From Azospirillum sp. TSO35-2 (GTDB lineage: Bacteria; Pseudomonadota; Alphaproteobacteria; Azospirillales; Azospirillaceae), in the NCBI RefSeq assembly GCF_003116095.1, contig NZ_LGRA01000013.1, positions 125,342 through 189,341 on the forward strand: a stretch of DNA of 64,000 nucleotides, in the 5' to 3' direction. Of this stretch, positions 17,614-26,084 are shown one piece after another. How positions within the stretch are numbered: position 1 is the stretch's first letter; each line of letters begins with the position of its first letter. Both the position numbers and the translations under genes were made by a program. The notes under the pieces were generated by a model. That model was not told the DNA's origin. It saw only the letters and a list, made by a program, of their open reading frames with translations, and did not search any database.

Positions 17614-18606
17614 ATGAAGGTCGCCATCATCGGCGCCGGTGCGGTGGGCGGCCTGCTGGCGGCCCGGCTCGGCGCCACCGAGGCCACCACCGGCGGCGAG
17701 GTGACGCTGGTTGCCCGGCCGAACGCCGCGACCGCGATCCGCCGCAGCGGCCTGACCATGGTGACGCCGCTGAACCGCGTCGCCCGGCTCAGCCCGCGCG
17801 TCACCGACGACAGCCTGTCGCTCGGGCCGCAGGACGCGGTGTTCCTCTGCGTCAAGGCACACGCCCTGCGCGGCACCATCGACACGCTGGCCCCGCTGCT
17901 GGGGCCGGACACCGTCCTGGTGCCGATGGTCAACGGCATCCCCTGGTGGTATCCGCACCACCAGCCGGAGCCGCTGGCCGACCGGCCGCTCGCCAGCGTC
18001 GACCCCGACGGGCTGCTGTGGCGCTCCATCGACCCCGACCGGGTGGTGGGGGCGACCAGCTTCGTCGCGGTGGAGGGCGATGGCCCCTGCCGCATCCGCC
18101 ATGTCAGCGACCAGCGCTTCGTCTTCGGCGACGCCGCCGGGCGAGAAAACCCGGCGGTCGACCGCATCGTCGCCCTGTTCGGTCAGGCCGGGTTCCAGCC
18201 GGCGAAGACCGCCGACATCCGGCAGGCGATCTGGGTCAAGCTGTGGGGCAACCTCGCCTTCAACCCGTTGAGCGTGCTGACCGGCGCAACGCTCGGCCGG
18301 CTGTGCAACGACCCCGGCACGCGCGAGACCGGCCGCGCCATGATGCAGGAGGCCAAGACGGTCGCCGAACGGCTGGGGGTGGTCTTCACCACCAGCGTCG
18401 ACGAGCGCATCGCCATGGCAGCCGGCGTCGGCGACTTCAAGACCTCGATGCTCCAGGACTACGAAGCCGGCCGCCGGTTGGAACTGGAGGCGATCCTGGG
18501 ATCGGTGATCGAGCTGGCCGAGCGCGTCGGCGTCGAGGTGCCGATGCTGCGCGCGGTGCAGGCGCTGGTCGACCTGAAAGCGCGGGAGCGGCGGGAGGCG
18601 GCCTGA
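17614..18606 (+). CDS. 2-dehydropantoate 2-reductase-like (ApbA/PanE family) oxidoreductase
   Basis: This 330-residue NADP-dependent reductase begins with the Rossmann motif GAGAVGGLLAARLG (residues 7-20). The conserved lysine of the family lies in FLCVKAHALRG and the helical C-terminal domain carries WVKLWGNLAFNPLSVLTGAT. True PanE enzymes reduce ketopantoate for pantothenate synthesis. Members inside catabolic operons often act on other branched 2-keto acids. The placement directly after an ABC ATPase gene, with no spacer, argues for a catabolic role with the imported substrate, but the specific reaction is unknown. Confidence 0.85.
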   Translation: MKVAIIGAGAVGGLLAARLGATEATTGGEVTLVARPNAATAIRRSGLTMVTPLNRVARLSPRVTDDSLSLGPQDAVFLCVKAHALRGTIDTLAPLLGPDTVLVPMVNGIPWWYPHHQPEPLADRPLASVDPDGLLWRSIDPDRVVGATSFVAVEGDGPCRIRHVSDQRFVFGDAAGRENPAVDRIVALFGQAGFQPAKTADIRQAIWVKLWGNLAFNPLSVLTGATLGRLCNDPGTRETGRAMMQEAKTVAERLGVVFTTSVDERIAMAAGVGDFKTSMLQDYEAGRRLELEAILGSVIELAERVGVEVPMLRAVQALVDLKARERREAA

Positions 18607-18652
18607 GGCCCGCCCGCCATCCCTTTTCCAGAACATTCCCCCGGAGTCCCCC

Positions 18653-19894
18653 ATGCCCCTGCCCTCCAACCTGCCGATCGACGCCGGCCGCCTGTGGGAT
18701 AGCCTCGCCGCCATGGCGCGCATCGGCGCGACCGCCAAGGGCGGCAGTTGCCGCCTCGCCCTGTCGGACGAGGACAAGGCAGGCCGCGACCTGTTCGTCT
18801 CCTGGTGCCGCGACGCCGGCTGCACCGTCACCGTCGACCGCGTCGGCAACATCTTCGCCCGCCGCCCCGGCCGCGATCCCGCCCTGCCGCCGGTGGTGAT
18901 GGGCAGCCACCTCGACACCCAGCCGACCGGCGGGCGCTTCGACGGCGTCTTCGGCGTGCTGGCGGCGCTGGAGGTGGTGCGCTCGCTGAACGACCGCGGT
19001 GTCGAGACCCGCCACCCGGTGGAGGTCGCGGTGTGGACCAACGAGGAGGGCTCGCGCTTCTCACCGCCGATGATGGGGTCGGGCGTCGTCACCGGCGTGT
19101 TCACGCTGGAGGAGATCCTCGACAAGGTGGCGCAGGACGGCGCCCGGCTGGGCGACGAGCTGGTCCGCACCGGCTACGCCGGCGACGCCACCACCGACCA
19201 CTCGATGCACGCCTATCTGGAGGCCCACATCGAGCAGGGCCCGGTGCTGGAGGTCGAGGGCAAGGAGATCGGCGTCGTCACCGGCGCCCAGGGCCAGCGC
19301 TGGTACGAGGTGACGGTGACGGGGACCGAGGCGCACGCCGGCCCGACGCCGATGCGCCTGCGCCGCGACGCGCTGGTCGCCGCGTCAGCCATGGTGCAGG
19401 CGGTGCAGCGGGTCGGGCTGGAGACGCCGGGCGACCCGTGCGCCACCGTCGGTATCCTCGACGTCCATCCGCATTCGCGCAACGTCATCCCCGGCCGGGT
19501 GTTCTTCACCGTCGACCTGCGCCACCCCGACGCCGGCACGCTGGCGGATATGGATCGCCGCTTCCGCGACGCCGTCGCCGCGATCGCCGGACAGGCGGGG
19601 GTGACCGCCGAGGTCGCCGATTTCTGGCACTTCCCGCCGACGCCCTTCGCGACGGAACTGGTCGACCGCGTGCGCGCGGCGGCGGCCGGCTTCGGCTTCA
19701 GCCACCGCGACATCGTGTCGGGCGCCGGCCACGACGCGGTGTATGTGGCGGGCAAGGTGCCGACCGCGATGATCTTCATCCCCTGCGAGGGCGGCATCAG
19801 CCACAACGAGATCGAGAACATCACGCCGGCCGACGGCGCCCGCGGCGCCGCCGTGCTGTTCGACGCGCTGGTCGCCACCGCCGGACGGCCTTGA
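18653..19894 (+). CDS. M20 zinc hydrolase of the N-carbamoyl-L-amino acid hydrolase/allantoate amidohydrolase group
   Basis: This 413-residue binuclear zinc hydrolase resembles HyuC/AllC. It shows VVMGSHLDTQPTGGRFDGVFG (metal-binding His and Asp), NEEGSRFSPPMMGSGV (the catalytic glutamate pair), and AHIEQGPVLE followed by GAQGQRWYEVTVTG. A C-terminal SGAGHDAVYVA contributes a further metal ligand. Family members remove carbamoyl or ureido groups from N-carbamoyl amino acids, ureidopropionate or allantoate, releasing ammonia and carbon dioxide. With the importer and the ArgE-like enzyme, this suggests degradation of an N-carbamoylated or otherwise amide-capped amino acid. The two M20 enzymes belong to clearly different subfamilies, so they probably act on different bonds. 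Confidence 0.9.
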   Translation: MPLPSNLPIDAGRLWDSLAAMARIGATAKGGSCRLALSDEDKAGRDLFVSWCRDAGCTVTVDRVGNIFARRPGRDPALPPVVMGSHLDTQPTGGRFDGVFGVLAALEVVRSLNDRGVETRHPVEVAVWTNEEGSRFSPPMMGSGVVTGVFTLEEILDKVAQDGARLGDELVRTGYAGDATTDHSMHAYLEAHIEQGPVLEVEGKEIGVVTGAQGQRWYEVTVTGTEAHAGPTPMRLRRDALVAASAMVQAVQRVGLETPGDPCATVGILDVHPHSRNVIPGRVFFTVDLRHPDAGTLADMDRRFRDAVAAIAGQAGVTAEVADFWHFPPTPFATELVDRVRAAAAGFGFSHRDIVSGAGHDAVYVAGKVPTAMIFIPCEGGISHNEIENITPADGARGAAVLFDALVATAGRP

Positions 19895-19928
19895 CCGCCT
19901 GAGTTCCCTCCCGCTCCGGAGTCCCCCC

Positions 19929-20993
19929 ATGAAGTTCGTCCACCACCCCGACGCCGCCCTGCACCGCCCCGCCACCTACTTCAACAAGGGCCTGCTGCGC
20001 GCCCTGCCGGAGAAGCCCGAGCGGGTCGGGGCGCTGGCCTCGCTGATCGAAAAGCGCGGGCACGCCCTGATCCGTCCCGACGATTACGGCTCCGCCCCGC
20101 GCGCCGCGGTGCACACGCCGGCCTATCTCGCCTTCCTGGAGACCGCGCACGCCCGCTGGGTCGCCGAGGGCGACATGGGCGAGGTGGTGCTGCCCAACGT
20201 CCACCGCATGCAGGCCGCACCCTCCTACCCGACCAGCGTCGTCGGACAGGCTGGCTGGCACATGTTCGACACCGCCTGCCCGATCGACGGCAACACCTGG
20301 ACCGCCACCTGCGCCGCCGCCAACGCCGCTGTGCACGCCGCGCGGCTGGTCGCCACCGGGGCCGACCGCGCCGCTTATGCGCTGTGCCGGCCGCCGGGGC
20401 ACCACGCCACCCGCGACATGGCCGGCGGCTTCTGCTACCTGAACCACGTCGCCATCGCCGCCGAATCGGTGCTGCCGACGCTGCGCGCCCAGGGCCGCCC
20501 GGCCCGCGTCGCCATCATCGACGTCGACGTCCACCACGGCAACGGCACGCAGGACATCTTCTACGACCGCGACGACGTCTTCTTCGTCTCGGTCCACGGC
20601 GACCCGGCCGAGTTCTACCCGCACATGGCCGGCTACGCCCAGGAGCGCGGCACCGGCCGCGGCGAGGGCTACACCCTGAACCTGCCGCTGCCGATCGGCA
20701 GCGACGAAGCAACCGTGCTCGCCACCATCGGCACCGGTCTGGCCGACATCGCCCGCTTTGCGCCGGAGATCCTGTTCGTCTCACTGGGCTTCGACACCTT
20801 CATCGGCGACCCGCTGGCCGCCTTCGGCGTCACCACCCCCGGCTTCGCCCGGATGGGCGCGATGATCGCCGCCACCGGGCTGCCGACCGTGCTGGTGCAG
20901 GAGGGCGGCTACGCCATCGACGCGCTGTCGGCCAACCTGTCCAGCTTCCTTGATGGGTTCGAAGGCGGCTTCGAGAGCACGGCCGGCGCATGA
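19929..20993 (+). CDS. histone deacetylase family protein (acetylpolyamine amidohydrolase-like)
   Basis: This 354-residue zinc amidohydrolase has the HDAC/AphA fold. PPGHHAT gives the catalytic histidine pair, GFCYLNHVAIAAE matches the family, and IIDVDVHHGNGTQDIFY gives the metal-binding Asp and His. The third ligand region is LGFDTFIGDPLAAFG, and the tyrosine loop is EGGYAIDALSAN. Bacterial relatives deacetylate acetylpolyamines or other N-acyl amines and release acetate. Within this cluster it may remove an N-acyl group from a breakdown product of the imported compound. The stop overlaps the start of the next gene (ATGA at 20990-20993), so the transporter is co-translated. Confidence 0.9.
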   Translation: MKFVHHPDAALHRPATYFNKGLLRALPEKPERVGALASLIEKRGHALIRPDDYGSAPRAAVHTPAYLAFLETAHARWVAEGDMGEVVLPNVHRMQAAPSYPTSVVGQAGWHMFDTACPIDGNTWTATCAAANAAVHAARLVATGADRAAYALCRPPGHHATRDMAGGFCYLNHVAIAAESVLPTLRAQGRPARVAIIDVDVHHGNGTQDIFYDRDDVFFVSVHGDPAEFYPHMAGYAQERGTGRGEGYTLNLPLPIGSDEATVLATIGTGLADIARFAPEILFVSLGFDTFIGDPLAAFGVTTPGFARMGAMIAATGLPTVLVQEGGYAIDALSANLSSFLDGFEGGFESTAGA

Positions 20994-21898
20994 CCGCCGT
21001 CACCGCCGCCGGCGCCGGCCGCGATCCGGTCAAGTACATCCTGATCGCCACCATCAGCCTGTGCTGGGGCCTGAACTGGCCGGCGGTGAAGACGATCCTG
21101 ACCCAGGTGCCGATCTTCAGCCTGCGCGCCATCGGCTTCACCGCCGGGGCGCTGCTGATGCTGGGGGCGGCGCGGCTGGCCGGGCACCGGCTGCGGGTCG
21201 ACCGGGCGGAATGGCCGGCGCTGGCCACGGCGGCGCTGTGCAACGTGCTGGTCTTCAATGTGTGCAGCGCGCTGGGCCAGACCCTGATGGCGACGTCGCA
21301 GGCGGCGATCGTCGCCTTCACCATGCCGGTGTGGGCGACGCTGCTCGCCATTCCCCTGCTGGGCGAGCGGCCGGGGCGGCGCCAGATCGTCGGGCTGGCC
21401 TGCGGGCTGGCCGGGCTGGCGGTGCTGATGGGGCCGGAGGCGCTGTCGGCGCCGCCGGCGGCGCTGGCCGGCCCGGCGGTGATGCTGGTCGCCGCCGTCG
21501 CCTGGGCGCTCGGCACCATCGTGATGAAGCGGCAGGTCTGGCGCACCCACCCGATGGTGATCACCGGCTGGCAATATGCGCTGTGCGCCCTGCCGATGCT
21601 GCTGCTCGCCGCGACCGAGAGCCGGCCGGCGCTGGCCGAGCTGCACGGCGCGGTGTGGGTAGGCTTCGCCTGGCACATCGTCTGCTCGATCTGCGTCGCG
21701 CAGGCGCTGTGGTACGTCACCGTCCGCCGCCTGACGGTGGGCGAGGCGGCGGTCAGCACCCTGCTGATCCCGGTGGTCGGGGTCGGCAGCGCCGTGCTGC
21801 TGCTGGGCGACCCGCTGACCCTGCGGCTGGCGGCGGCGCTGGCGCTGATCCTCGCCGCCGTCGCCTGCGTGCTGGGGGCCCGACCCAACCGGGCCTGA
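20990..21898 (+). CDS. EamA/DMT family membrane transporter
   Basis: This 302-residue inner-membrane protein consists of two EamA repeats of about five transmembrane helices each, a layout typical of the drug/metabolite transporter superfamily. LCWGLNWPAVKTILT opens the first repeat, and ALGTIVMKRQVWRTHPMVITGWQ opens the second. Members export amino acids, purines or other metabolites. As last gene of the cluster it could release an end product or relieve accumulation of an intermediate. Coupling to the upstream amidohydrolase gene is shown by the 4-bp ATGA overlap. It is convergent with the next gene, 13 bp away. Confidence 0.88.
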   Translation: MTAVTAAGAGRDPVKYILIATISLCWGLNWPAVKTILTQVPIFSLRAIGFTAGALLMLGAARLAGHRLRVDRAEWPALATAALCNVLVFNVCSALGQTLMATSQAAIVAFTMPVWATLLAIPLLGERPGRRQIVGLACGLAGLAVLMGPEALSAPPAALAGPAVMLVAAVAWALGTIVMKRQVWRTHPMVITGWQYALCALPMLLLAATESRPALAELHGAVWVGFAWHIVCSICVAQALWYVTVRRLTVGEAAVSTLLIPVVGVGSAVLLLGDPLTLRLAAALALILAAVACVLGARPNRA

Positions 21899-21911
21899 CC
21901 CCCGTCGCCGC

Positions 21912-22937
21912 TCACACCGCGGTGACGCGGCGGCAGCGCCGCTTCATCAGCGCCACCGCGTCGGCCACCCGGTCGGCGCCGAGGCTGAAGTCGCGCTCGT
22001 CCAGCAGCAGGCCGTCGGAGTTGTAGGCGCGGACCTGCAGGCCGTCGTCGGTCTCCTCCACCGTCAGGTCGAGCACGCCGTCGGCCGTCTCGTTGCTGGC
22101 GATGTCGAGGAAGTCGTTCACCTCGTCGAAGCTGCCGGGACCCTCCTCCGGCCAGTTGCCGTCGGCGGTGAAGTCCAGCAGGTCGTTCAGCCCGCCGATC
22201 GGCTCGCAACGCCGCACCCGCGGATCGGCGGCGGCCACCGCCTCGGAGAAGGCGGCGAGCGATTGGCGGACGCGCTCCTCCTCGATCGGGTCGAGTTCCG
22301 GTTCCGGCTGGTCGCCGAAGCCGAGGTTCAGCGGGTCGGGCAGCGCGTCCGCCGCCTCGCCGGTGTCCTCCTCCTCGACCAGGCCGACGACGGCGACCAG
22401 ACGGACGCCGGTGTCGTCGGGTGCGGCCACCAGATCCTGCTGGCGCACGAAGGCCTCCGCCTCGGCCGGCGCGGCGAGCAGGCGGTGCAGCAGGGTGCGG
22501 CGGTCGGCGGCCTCCAGGTAGGACAGCGGCTCCGGGTCGAGCCACAGCGGCAGCAGCCGCATGTCGGCGGCCTTTTCCAGCAGGCCGGCCGAATCCAGCG
22601 ACTGTTCGATCACCTCGATCGCCGGCGGCGCGTCCAGCCGGCCGTCGACCTCCAGCACCAGCCAGAACAGCGTCACGATGGTCGGATCGTCATGCTCGTC
22701 GGTGCGCTGGAGCGTCTCGGCGAAGGATTCGACCTCATCCATGAAGTCGTAGCCCTCCTCCTCGCGCAGCTTGCCGAGCGCCGCCTCGATCACGCCCTGG
22801 CGGTTGCCGTCCAGCACCTCGTCCAGCAGCGCGCCGAAGCGCTCGTCGTTGTTGCGCCACAGCCGGACCAGCCGGTCGGCCGGAGTCCCGGTGAACTGCG
22901 CGCCACCCTTACCGTTGACCCCGTCCTTGCTCGCCAT
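21912..22937 (-). CDS. hypothetical acidic protein, 341 residues
   Basis: I do not recognise a family. The start is the ATG at 22935-22937, preceded by AAGGGCGAG. The protein is strongly acidic throughout, with Glu/Asp-rich runs (EEEDTGEAADALPDP and PEPELDPIEEERV). It appears mostly helical in the first 170 residues (LVRLWRNNDERFGALLDEVLDGNRQ) and has a more beta-like end (GVLDLTVEETDDGLQVRAYNSDGLLLDERDF in outline). There is no signal peptide or membrane segment. It could be an adaptor or a cytoplasmic stress protein, but no function should be assigned. It is convergent with the EamA gene and divergent from the beta-glucosidase gene across 211 bp. Confidence 0.75.
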   Translation of the reverse strand: MASKDGVNGKGGAQFTGTPADRLVRLWRNNDERFGALLDEVLDGNRQGVIEAALGKLREEEGYDFMDEVESFAETLQRTDEHDDPTIVTLFWLVLEVDGRLDAPPAIEVIEQSLDSAGLLEKAADMRLLPLWLDPEPLSYLEAADRRTLLHRLLAAPAEAEAFVRQQDLVAAPDDTGVRLVAVVGLVEEEDTGEAADALPDPLNLGFGDQPEPELDPIEEERVRQSLAAFSEAVAAADPRVRRCEPIGGLNDLLDFTADGNWPEEGPGSFDEVNDFLDIASNETADGVLDLTVEETDDGLQVRAYNSDGLLLDERDFSLGADRVADAVALMKRRCRRVTAV

Positions 22938-23148
22938 GATGCACTCGCCCTTCTGATCGCCGGCAGGATCGCCAGCAGGATCGTCCGCTTCCGGTCGGCG
23001 TGACCATAGGAGCGGCGCGCGGTCCTGTCGACCGCGATATGGTGACGGACGCTCCACCGATGGCGGACACGACAGCGGCGATTGGCCCCCTTTCCCCCCG
23101 CGTGGAAAGAGGTAGGATCCCCCCCATCCTCCATCCGGGTGCACCGCC

Positions 23149-24477
23149 ATGGCCGAGTTTCCCGCCTTTCCAAAAGATTTCCTGTGGGGTGCCTCCACCT
23201 CCGCCTACCAGATCGAGGGCGGGGCGGAGGCCGACGGTCGGGCGCCCGGTATCTGGGACAGCTTCTGCCGGCTGAAGGGCCGGGTCGACAACGGCGACAG
23301 CGGCGACGTCGCCTGCGACCATTACCACCGGATGCCGGAGGACGTGGCGCTGATGGCGTCGCTCGGCCTGCAGGCCTACCGCTTCTCCGTCTCCTGGCCA
23401 CGGGTGCTGCCGCGCGGACGCGGCGGCGTGAACGAGGCGGGGCTGGATTTCTACGACCGGCTGATCGACCGGCTGCTGGAGAGCGGCATCGAACCGTGGC
23501 TGTGCCTCTATCATTGGGACCTGCCGCAGGCGCTGCACGACCTGGGCGGCTGGTCGAGCCGGGATTGCGCCGGCTGGTACGCCGATTACGCCGCGCTCTG
23601 CGCCAAGCGCTACGGCGACCGGGTCAAGCGCTGGATCACCTTCAACGAATTCTCGGTCTTCACCCTGTTCGGCTACGCCATTCCCTGGGCGGCGCCGGGC
23701 ATCGTCGACCGGACGCAGCATCTGCGCGCCATCCACCACGTCAACCTCGCCCACGGCGCCGGGGTCGAGGTGCTGCGCGACCTGGTGCCCGGCGCCTCGA
23801 TCGGCGCGATCCACAACCGGCAGGTCGTGATCCCCGAAACCGACACGGCGGAGAATCGCGCCGCCGCCGCCCTGCTGGACGAGCACTGGAACCTGGTGTT
23901 CTGCGATCCGCAGATCCTGGGCCATTACCCGCCGCAGACCGCCGCCGCGATCGAGCCGTTCGTGCAGGCCGGCGACATGGCCCGCATCGCCCGGCCGGTC
24001 GATTGGTTCGGGCTGAACCATTACGGCCCGATCTTCGCCAAGACCGACCCGACGCGGGTCTGGGGCTATGGCTGGGGCGACGCCCCGCCCGATTCGCCGA
24101 CCCATGGCGTCGGCTGGGCGATCTTCCCCGACGCCTTCCGCGACGAGCTGCTGACCATCCACAACCGTTACCGCCTGCCCATCGTGGTAACGGAGAACGG
24201 CTGCGGCGGCAGCGACGTGGTCAGCCCCGACGGCGCCGTCCATGACCCCCACCGCATCAATTACCTGACCATCTACAACGCGGCGATGCGCGACGCGATG
24301 CGCCAGGGCGCCGATGTCCGCGGCTATTTCGTCTGGTCGCTGCTGGACAATTTCGAATGGGGCAGCGGCTATGGCCAACGCTTCGGCGTCGTCCACGTCG
24401 ATTTCCAGACCCTGGCCCGCACCTCGAAGGACTCGGCGCGCTGGTACGCCGACCTGATCCGGGCGGCGAAGGCTTAG
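23149..24477 (+). CDS. GH1 beta-glucosidase
   Basis: This 442-residue glycoside hydrolase family 1 enzyme has the N-terminal signature FLWGASTSAYQIEGG, the acid/base glutamate Glu167 in TFNEF, and the nucleophile Glu349 in VVTENG. The late WSLLDNFEWGSGYGQRFG lines the sugar site. It hydrolyses beta-linked glucosides with retention of configuration, probably cellobiose or plant aryl-glucosides, in the cytoplasm since no signal peptide is present. The usual proline after the acid/base glutamate (NEP) is replaced by Phe168, a mild departure. No sugar transporter or regulator is adjacent, so it appears to be a single-gene unit; its stop codon overlaps the convergent HutD-like gene. Confidence 0.95.
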   Translation: MAEFPAFPKDFLWGASTSAYQIEGGAEADGRAPGIWDSFCRLKGRVDNGDSGDVACDHYHRMPEDVALMASLGLQAYRFSVSWPRVLPRGRGGVNEAGLDFYDRLIDRLLESGIEPWLCLYHWDLPQALHDLGGWSSRDCAGWYADYAALCAKRYGDRVKRWITFNEFSVFTLFGYAIPWAAPGIVDRTQHLRAIHHVNLAHGAGVEVLRDLVPGASIGAIHNRQVVIPETDTAENRAAAALLDEHWNLVFCDPQILGHYPPQTAAAIEPFVQAGDMARIARPVDWFGLNHYGPIFAKTDPTRVWGYGWGDAPPDSPTHGVGWAIFPDAFRDELLTIHNRYRLPIVVTENGCGGSDVVSPDGAVHDPHRINYLTIYNAAMRDAMRQGADVRGYFVWSLLDNFEWGSGYGQRFGVVHVDFQTLARTSKDSARWYADLIRAAKA

Positions 24478-25070
24478 CGCCGGCGCACCTCGGCGCAGAC
24501 CGCCTCGGCGTCCGCCGCAACCTCGACCTGCGCCGCGAGGCCGCGCAGCAGAAGGCTGTGTCCAGCCGGCAGGGTGACCGATTCACCACCGTCGGGGGTC
24601 ACGGCGACCGTTCCGGCCAGGGCGTGGATCAGCAACGCATCGCCCTGCGCGCGATGGCTGGAAACCGGATGACCGGCTCCGGCCAGCAGGGTCAGCGCCC
24701 CGGTGGCGCCAGCGCGGTCGAGCATCAGGTTGACGTCGCGAATCGGGCCGGCGGTCGGCTCGCACCACACCGCGGCCTCTCCCGGGAAGGCGAAGGCCGG
24801 CTCCAGCCGGCGGCGCTCCACCGGTGGGGCGCCGTCGACCGACAGGCGCATGCCGGCGCCTTCCACCACGGCGATCAAACGGTCGTATCCGGGAAAGGCG
24901 GAGAACGGGCCGGCGACGGTCACGTCGGCGATGCTGACGCGCCACAGGAAGCGGCCTTGCCCCGCGGCATCGTCCAGCGGCTCAACCGCGAGTTCGGTGG
25001 TGACGCCCTGCCCGTTCTTCCAGGGAACGCGGCGGTGGTCGGCGGGGGTCAGACGGGTGATGGACGGCAC
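24474..25070 (-). CDS. HutD/Ves family cupin-like protein
   Basis: This 198-residue protein matches the HutD/Ves family: RVPWKNGQGVTTELA near the N-terminus, WRVSIADVTVAGPFSAFPGYDR, then GAGMRLSVDG and DVNLML. It is a double-cupin-type beta fold without clear metal-binding histidine clusters. HutD helps histidine utilisation in pseudomonads, possibly by limiting an intermediate, but its chemistry is not established. Here no hut enzymes are adjacent, so a link to histidine degradation is not shown by context. It overlaps the beta-glucosidase stop by 4 bp on the opposite strand. Confidence 0.87.
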   Translation of the reverse strand: MPSITRLTPADHRRVPWKNGQGVTTELAVEPLDDAAGQGRFLWRVSIADVTVAGPFSAFPGYDRLIAVVEGAGMRLSVDGAPPVERRRLEPAFAFPGEAAVWCEPTAGPIRDVNLMLDRAGATGALTLLAGAGHPVSSHRAQGDALLIHALAGTVAVTPDGGESVTLPAGHSLLLRGLAAQVEVAADAEAVCAEVRRR

Positions 25071-25131
25071 GACGGTTCTCCGCAGCGACTCGGGAGACGC
25101 GTCATAGCATCCGTCCGGATCGGACGAACAG

Positions 25132-25830
25132 TCAGACGAACAGGCTGAAGCTGCCCATCAGCTTTTGCGTGCCGGTCAGGCCGGTCTGGATCGAGTTCAT
25201 GCTGCTGATGGAGCTGTTCAGCCCATCCAGCATCGCCTGCTGCCCGGTGGTCAGCGTCAGGCCGGTGTCGCCCTTGGACGGCTGTTTGGCGGTGGTGTCG
25301 TAATCCTGGCTGTAGTTGCCCATCACCAGCTGCATGGCGTAGTTCTTCGGATTCTTCTCCGGCTCGCCCTTCTGACGGCTGACGCGCAGCGTGTAATCGC
25401 CCTTGTCGAGGGACAGCCGGCCAGCCTGCAGCTTCTTGAAGCTGTCGTAATTGTCGCCGGCCTTGGGATCGCTGTCGGCCACCACGGTGCCGAGCTTGCT
25501 CATCACCTGGATCCGCAGACCGTCGTCGCCGACCTGGCCCAGCGTCGCTTCACCCTTGGAGGTGACCTTGAACTTGTAGAAATCGACCTTGTCGTTCGCC
25601 GCCAGAGTGCTGGCGACGTTCAGGCGCGTGGTGTTCTTGGCGAGGACGCCGATATCGGTGGCGCCGCCCGTGGTGTTCAGCGGCGATTTCTTGACCGTCT
25701 TCTCATAGGTCTTGACCTCGCCGATGGCTTGGTTGCTTTGCGACTTCTGAAGGGCAGCCACCGCGTTGTTGATCGACGCGTTGAGGCTGGACACCATAGA
25801 GCTGACGCTTGAGAGAGCATCATCCGCCAT
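25132..25830 (-). CDS. PPC-like beta-domain protein with hydrophobic C-terminal tail, possibly secreted
   Basis: This 232-residue protein lacks a Sec signal peptide. The N-terminal 40 residues are Ser/Asn/Ala-rich and helical (LSSVSSMVSSLNASINNAVAAL). Residues about 70-170 resemble a pre-peptidase C-terminal (PPC) beta-sandwich: LNVASTLAANDKVDFYKFKV, GLRIQVMSKLGTVVADSD and KGDYTLRVSR. The C-terminus ends KLMGSFSLFV, a short hydrophobic tail after a Ser/Thr/Gly-rich stretch, reminiscent of type I secretion signals. Composition is Lys/Asn/Thr-rich and less Arg/Ala-rich than its neighbours, which fits an exported protein. Function is unknown; adhesion or surface attachment is only a guess. A promoter-like element lies about 110 bp upstream. 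Confidence 0.7.
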   Translation of the reverse strand: MADDALSSVSSMVSSLNASINNAVAALQKSQSNQAIGEVKTYEKTVKKSPLNTTGGATDIGVLAKNTTRLNVASTLAANDKVDFYKFKVTSKGEATLGQVGDDGLRIQVMSKLGTVVADSDPKAGDNYDSFKKLQAGRLSLDKGDYTLRVSRQKGEPEKNPKNYAMQLVMGNYSQDYDTTAKQPSKGDTGLTLTTGQQAMLDGLNSSISSMNSIQTGLTGTQKLMGSFSLFV

Positions 25831-25941
25831 GATTGGTCATCCTTCTTCCATACCGACCATTCGCAGGGCTCCGGGCGGCAATCGCCCAGGACACCGGCAC
25901 GGCCGGCTGTTCCGTCGCACAGGGTCCACCCCCAAAGAGGG

Positions 25942-25969
25942 AGCATACCCGTCCGAGAGTATACGACAA
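25942..25969 (-). promoter_or_regulatory. candidate sigma-70-type promoter for the PPC-like gene
   Basis: On the minus strand, TTGTCG (25964-25969) and TATGCT (25942-25947) are separated by 16 bp. Transcription would begin near 25935 and leave a leader of about 105 bases before the ATG at 25830. The motif is a good match in an otherwise GC-rich sequence. Confidence 0.4.
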
Positions 25970-26084
25970 CAGCCGGCGAGTCCTGTGCAGGATTCGTGAT
26001 TTTTTTGATCGAATCGTCGGGGCCGGGACCGGGCGGCCACAGTCGGCCGCCGGGGTCGCGGGCGAGGACGGGCAAGACGCCCGC

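Noticed and set aside
13935..19170. Very long antisense open frames (over 800 and over 1100 codons) opposite the ABC transporter genes
   Set aside because: They mirror strongly GC-biased genes; composition is His/Arg/Gln/Gly-rich without domains, and the plus-strand genes have clear family motifs.
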